DNA from: Bacillota bacterium
GTDB taxonomy: Bacteria; Bacillota; Clostridia; Clostridiales; Clostridiaceae
Assembly (NCBI GenBank): GCA_023427705.1
Contig: JAEZAL010000137.1
Span: 1-7,766, forward strand
Length of the DNA: 7,766 nucleotides
Reading direction: 5' to 3'
Shown here: positions 5,874 to 7,766 of the stretch, piece by piece
Numbering within the stretch: position 1 is the stretch's first letter
Layout of the letters: each line of letters begins with the position of its first letter
Position numbers and translations under genes: made by a program
The notes under the pieces: model-generated
What the model was told of the DNA's origin: nothing
Seen by the model: the letters and a program-made list of their open reading frames with translations, nothing else
The model's database searches: none

Positions 5874-6656
5874 ATGGATAAACCTAAATTTGATATTGCA
5901 TCCAAAAGAAAACTTCTATATAAACGTAAAAGAAGAAGAGAATTAATATTTAGACTAAGTCTTTTATTAATTAGTATTTTTATATTATCCATTATATTAT
6001 TACTTAATAGAAAACCTTATCTAAATAAAAAAATCACATCTATAACAAATAATACTAATGATATAGTTATTTGTATAGATCCAGGACATGGAGATTGGGA
6101 TACAGGCGCCAAAGGTTCATCAGGTTCTCTTGAAAAAAATATTGTCTTAGATATCTCATTAGAGCTTGGTAAATTACTAGAAGAAAATGGGCTAAAAGTA
6201 GTTTATACAAGAACAAATGATTCACTTCCTTGGCTAGATACTGCTAATGATAGCTTACGGGAAAGAATTAAAATTTCAGAAGTTTTAAAGTCAGACTTAT
6301 TTATATCTATTCATTGTAATAGTAATTATGCTGATAAAGATGCCAAAGGTGTAGAAACTTGGTATAAATCAAAAGATGAAAACAGCAAAAATTTATCTCT
6401 AACCATTCAAGAAGCATTAGTAAACTTAAACTATACAGAAGATAGAGGTATAAAAACTTATACTGACAAAGAAAATGCATTAGCAGTTTTAGAATTAAAC
6501 TCAAGTATTTCTTCCCTATTAGAATTAGGCTTTTTAAGTAATTCTTCTGATGAAAGATATTTAAATTCTGAAAAAGGTCAAAAAGCAATTACAATAGCTA
6601 TTAAGAATGCTGTATTAGACTACATTGAAAAAAATAAATCCACACTAAATAATTAA
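5874..6656 (+). CDS. Membrane-anchored N-acetylmuramoyl-L-alanine amidase (Amidase_3 family)
   Basis: This 260-residue enzyme should cleave the amide bond between N-acetylmuramic acid and L-alanine in peptidoglycan. After a very basic cytosolic N-terminus (KRKLLYKRKRRR) there is one membrane segment at about 25-44, then an extracytoplasmic Amidase_3 domain from about 63 to 252. The zinc ligands and catalytic residues are all visible: H72 in DPGHGDWDTGA, E87 in SLEKNIVLDI, H147 in FISIHCNS, and E217 in LLELGFLSN. No SPOR or other wall-binding domain is present. The size and layout resemble CwlD-type amidases, which act on spore cortex in Bacillus and Clostridium, but a role in sporulation cannot be told from this sequence, and the promoter looks vegetative. 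AGAGGA lies 7 bases before the ATG; an ATG at 5867 is out of frame. It is divergent from tetR and convergent with the ClC gene. Confidence 0.92.
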   Translation: MDKPKFDIASKRKLLYKRKRRRELIFRLSLLLISIFILSIILLLNRKPYLNKKITSITNNTNDIVICIDPGHGDWDTGAKGSSGSLEKNIVLDISLELGKLLEENGLKVVYTRTNDSLPWLDTANDSLRERIKISEVLKSDLFISIHCNSNYADKDAKGVETWYKSKDENSKNLSLTIQEALVNLNYTEDRGIKTYTDKENALAVLELNSSISSLLELGFLSNSSDERYLNSEKGQKAITIAIKNAVLDYIEKNKSTLNN

Positions 6657-6690
6657 AGGAGCTGCTTAATACAACTCCTTTAATTATTTA
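6651..6690. terminator. Bidirectional terminator between amidase and ClC genes
   Basis: AATTAAAGGAG (6651-6661) and CTCCTTTAATT (6675-6685) form a perfect 11-bp stem with a 13-base loop, and both outer sides continue in T/A-rich sequence. The stem overlaps the amidase stop codon, and the ClC stop lies at 6688-6690, so one element serves both convergent genes. Confidence 0.8.
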
Positions 6691-7766
6691 TGTTAGTGTT
6701 AATTTATTGACTTCTTCTATTACTATACCCCTCTTATCTATATTTACTAAGGCTACAATATAATCTCCACTTTCTAGTTTTACATATCCTTTTGGAATTA
6801 TTTCTTTTTCACATCGTTTTATAGATACTAACAAACAATCTTTGGGCCAATTAATATCCTTAATATACTGCCCTTCAACTACGCTTCCCATTTCCACTAC
6901 AAACTCTAATATAGTTTTTTTATTCTTATTTTCTTCTTTGTAAATGCCTACTTTTTTAAGTAGCCTCTCTAATAACACTTCATAAATAGCCTCATTCCTT
7001 AGAAGTTCTGAGGTAAAATATGATATTATAACTACAACAGATAAAGATAATAAATGATTAAAAGAACCTGTCATTTCCATAATTAATACTATTCCTGTTA
7101 TTGGTGCCTTAACTACAGCAGCAAAATATCCTGCCATTCCCATTGCAATAAAATTAATTATAAAAATGCTATTAATGCCTAATACTTCATTAGAAAAAAT
7201 CCCCATAATATTTCCAATAATAGCTCCAAGTGCTAACATAGGTAAAAATATACCTCCTGGTACTCCTGATCCAAAACAAATTAGTAAAAGTAATAACTTC
7301 AAGAAATATAATATTAATAACATACCTATAGATTTATTGTTCGAAGTCAATCCCAAAATTAATTCATGACCCCCACCTAATAAAAATGGAGCAATTAATC
7401 CTATTATTGATGTAATTATGAATGGAATCATAACTTTATATTCTTGAGGTACTTTTTTAAATTTTACATATATATCTTGAAATAAATAAACTCCTTTAGA
7501 AAAAATAACTCCCATAATCCCTGTCAAAATACCTAGAATAATTAGTATCCAATAATAATTTAAGGGTATTGTTGCTATTAGCTTAAAATTTAGTACTGGT
7601 TCCATTCCTAAAAAATTCTTAGATACAAAATCTGCACTAACAGCTGCCACCATTGCAGGTAATAGAACTAGTGGTGAAAAACTTCTATGTATCTCTTCTA
7701 ATGCAAATACTATTCCAGATAAAGGTGAATTAAAAGCTGCAGAAAGTCCTGCTGATGCTCCTGCTG
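6688..7766 (-). CDS. ClC-family chloride channel or H+/Cl- exchanger with C-terminal TrkA-C-like domain (5' end outside the window)
   Basis: The reading frame is open through the right edge. The residues before the internal ATG at 7653 are clear ClC sequence (AAFNSPLSGIVFALEEIH), so that ATG is not the start and the gene is partial; 358 complete codons are visible. Marks seen are the EE pair at visible residues 23-24, where exchangers such as E. coli ClcA carry the internal proton glutamate; GSGVPGGIFLPML (165-177), the GxFxP anion-binding motif; and MGMAGYFAAVVKAPITGIVL (208-227) with EMTG. Y261 in AIYEVLL probably corresponds to the central tyrosine. The GREGP/GKEGP motif with the gating glutamate would be upstream, outside the window. 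The last 75 or so residues resemble the TrkA-C (RCK-C) ligand-binding domain. The product is a multi-pass membrane transporter; exchanger is favoured over channel because of the EE pair. Confidence 0.93.
   Translation of the reverse strand, partial: AGASAGLSAAFNSPLSGIVFALEEIHRSFSPLVLLPAMVAAVSADFVSKNFLGMEPVLNFKLIATIPLNYYWILIILGILTGIMGVIFSKGVYLFQDIYVKFKKVPQEYKVMIPFIITSIIGLIAPFLLGGGHELILGLTSNNKSIGMLLILYFLKLLLLLICFGSGVPGGIFLPMLALGAIIGNIMGIFSNEVLGINSIFIINFIAMGMAGYFAAVVKAPITGIVLIMEMTGSFNHLLSLSVVVIISYFTSELLRNEAIYEVLLERLLKKVGIYKEENKNKKTILEFVVEMGSVVEGQYIKDINWPKDCLLVSIKRCEKEIIPKGYVKLESGDYIVALVNIDKRGIVIEEVNKLTLT

Noticed and set aside
6307..6588. Minus-strand open frame of 93 codons inside the amidase gene
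   Set aside because: It is antisense to the conserved catalytic domain; the product is Leu/Tyr-rich with no recognisable pattern, as expected from reverse reading of AT-rich codons.
7651..7653. ATG at 7653 as the start of the ClC gene
   Set aside because: The frame stays open to the window edge and the upstream codons encode highly conserved ClC sequence, so this Met is internal.

Overview
The window is strongly AT-rich, with A/T-ending codons, good Shine-Dalgarno sites, short intergenic gaps and compact U-tract terminators. Together with the protein families present, this points to a low-GC Firmicute, most likely a Clostridium sensu stricto species (inference; no rRNA or marker gene is present). 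Nothing suggests a phage, plasmid or insertion sequence: this looks like chromosomal sequence carrying several small, self-contained transcription units.

Layout. (1) 49-705, minus: an orphan, single-pass membrane-anchored protein with its own extended -10 promoter and terminator. (2) 847-4075, minus: a tight three-gene operon, in transcription order a 22-residue-repeat solenoid protein (DUF4116-like), a MoxR-type AAA+ ATPase, and a protein joining a HEXXH putative metallopeptidase domain to a VWA domain (DUF2201 type). (3) 4076-4352: a 277-base spacer with a candidate operon promoter, an AT-rich hairpin, a 12-bp palindrome and a strong terminator. (4) 4353-5722, minus: a TetR-family regulator followed by a rhomboid-fold membrane protein that lacks the catalytic Ser/His and carries a C-terminal Cys/His zinc-binding-like tail. 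(5) 5874-6656, plus, divergent from tetR: a membrane-anchored N-acetylmuramoyl-L-alanine amidase (Amidase_3) with all four expected zinc/catalytic residues. (6) 6688-7766, minus, running off the right edge: a ClC-type chloride channel/exchanger with a C-terminal TrkA-C-like domain, convergent with the amidase and sharing a bidirectional terminator.

How the parts may work together. MoxR ATPases characteristically work with VWA proteins as chaperone-like remodelling machines (RavA-ViaA is the studied example). Here the pair is preceded by a regular helical-repeat protein, which is a plausible substrate-recognition or scaffold subunit. This cassette is the best candidate in the window for an uncharacterised system. 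The TetR-rhomboid pair probably forms a small self-regulated membrane-protein module. A 9-bp motif is shared in inverted orientation by the tetR and amidase promoters, which leaves open that the regulator also acts on the amidase.
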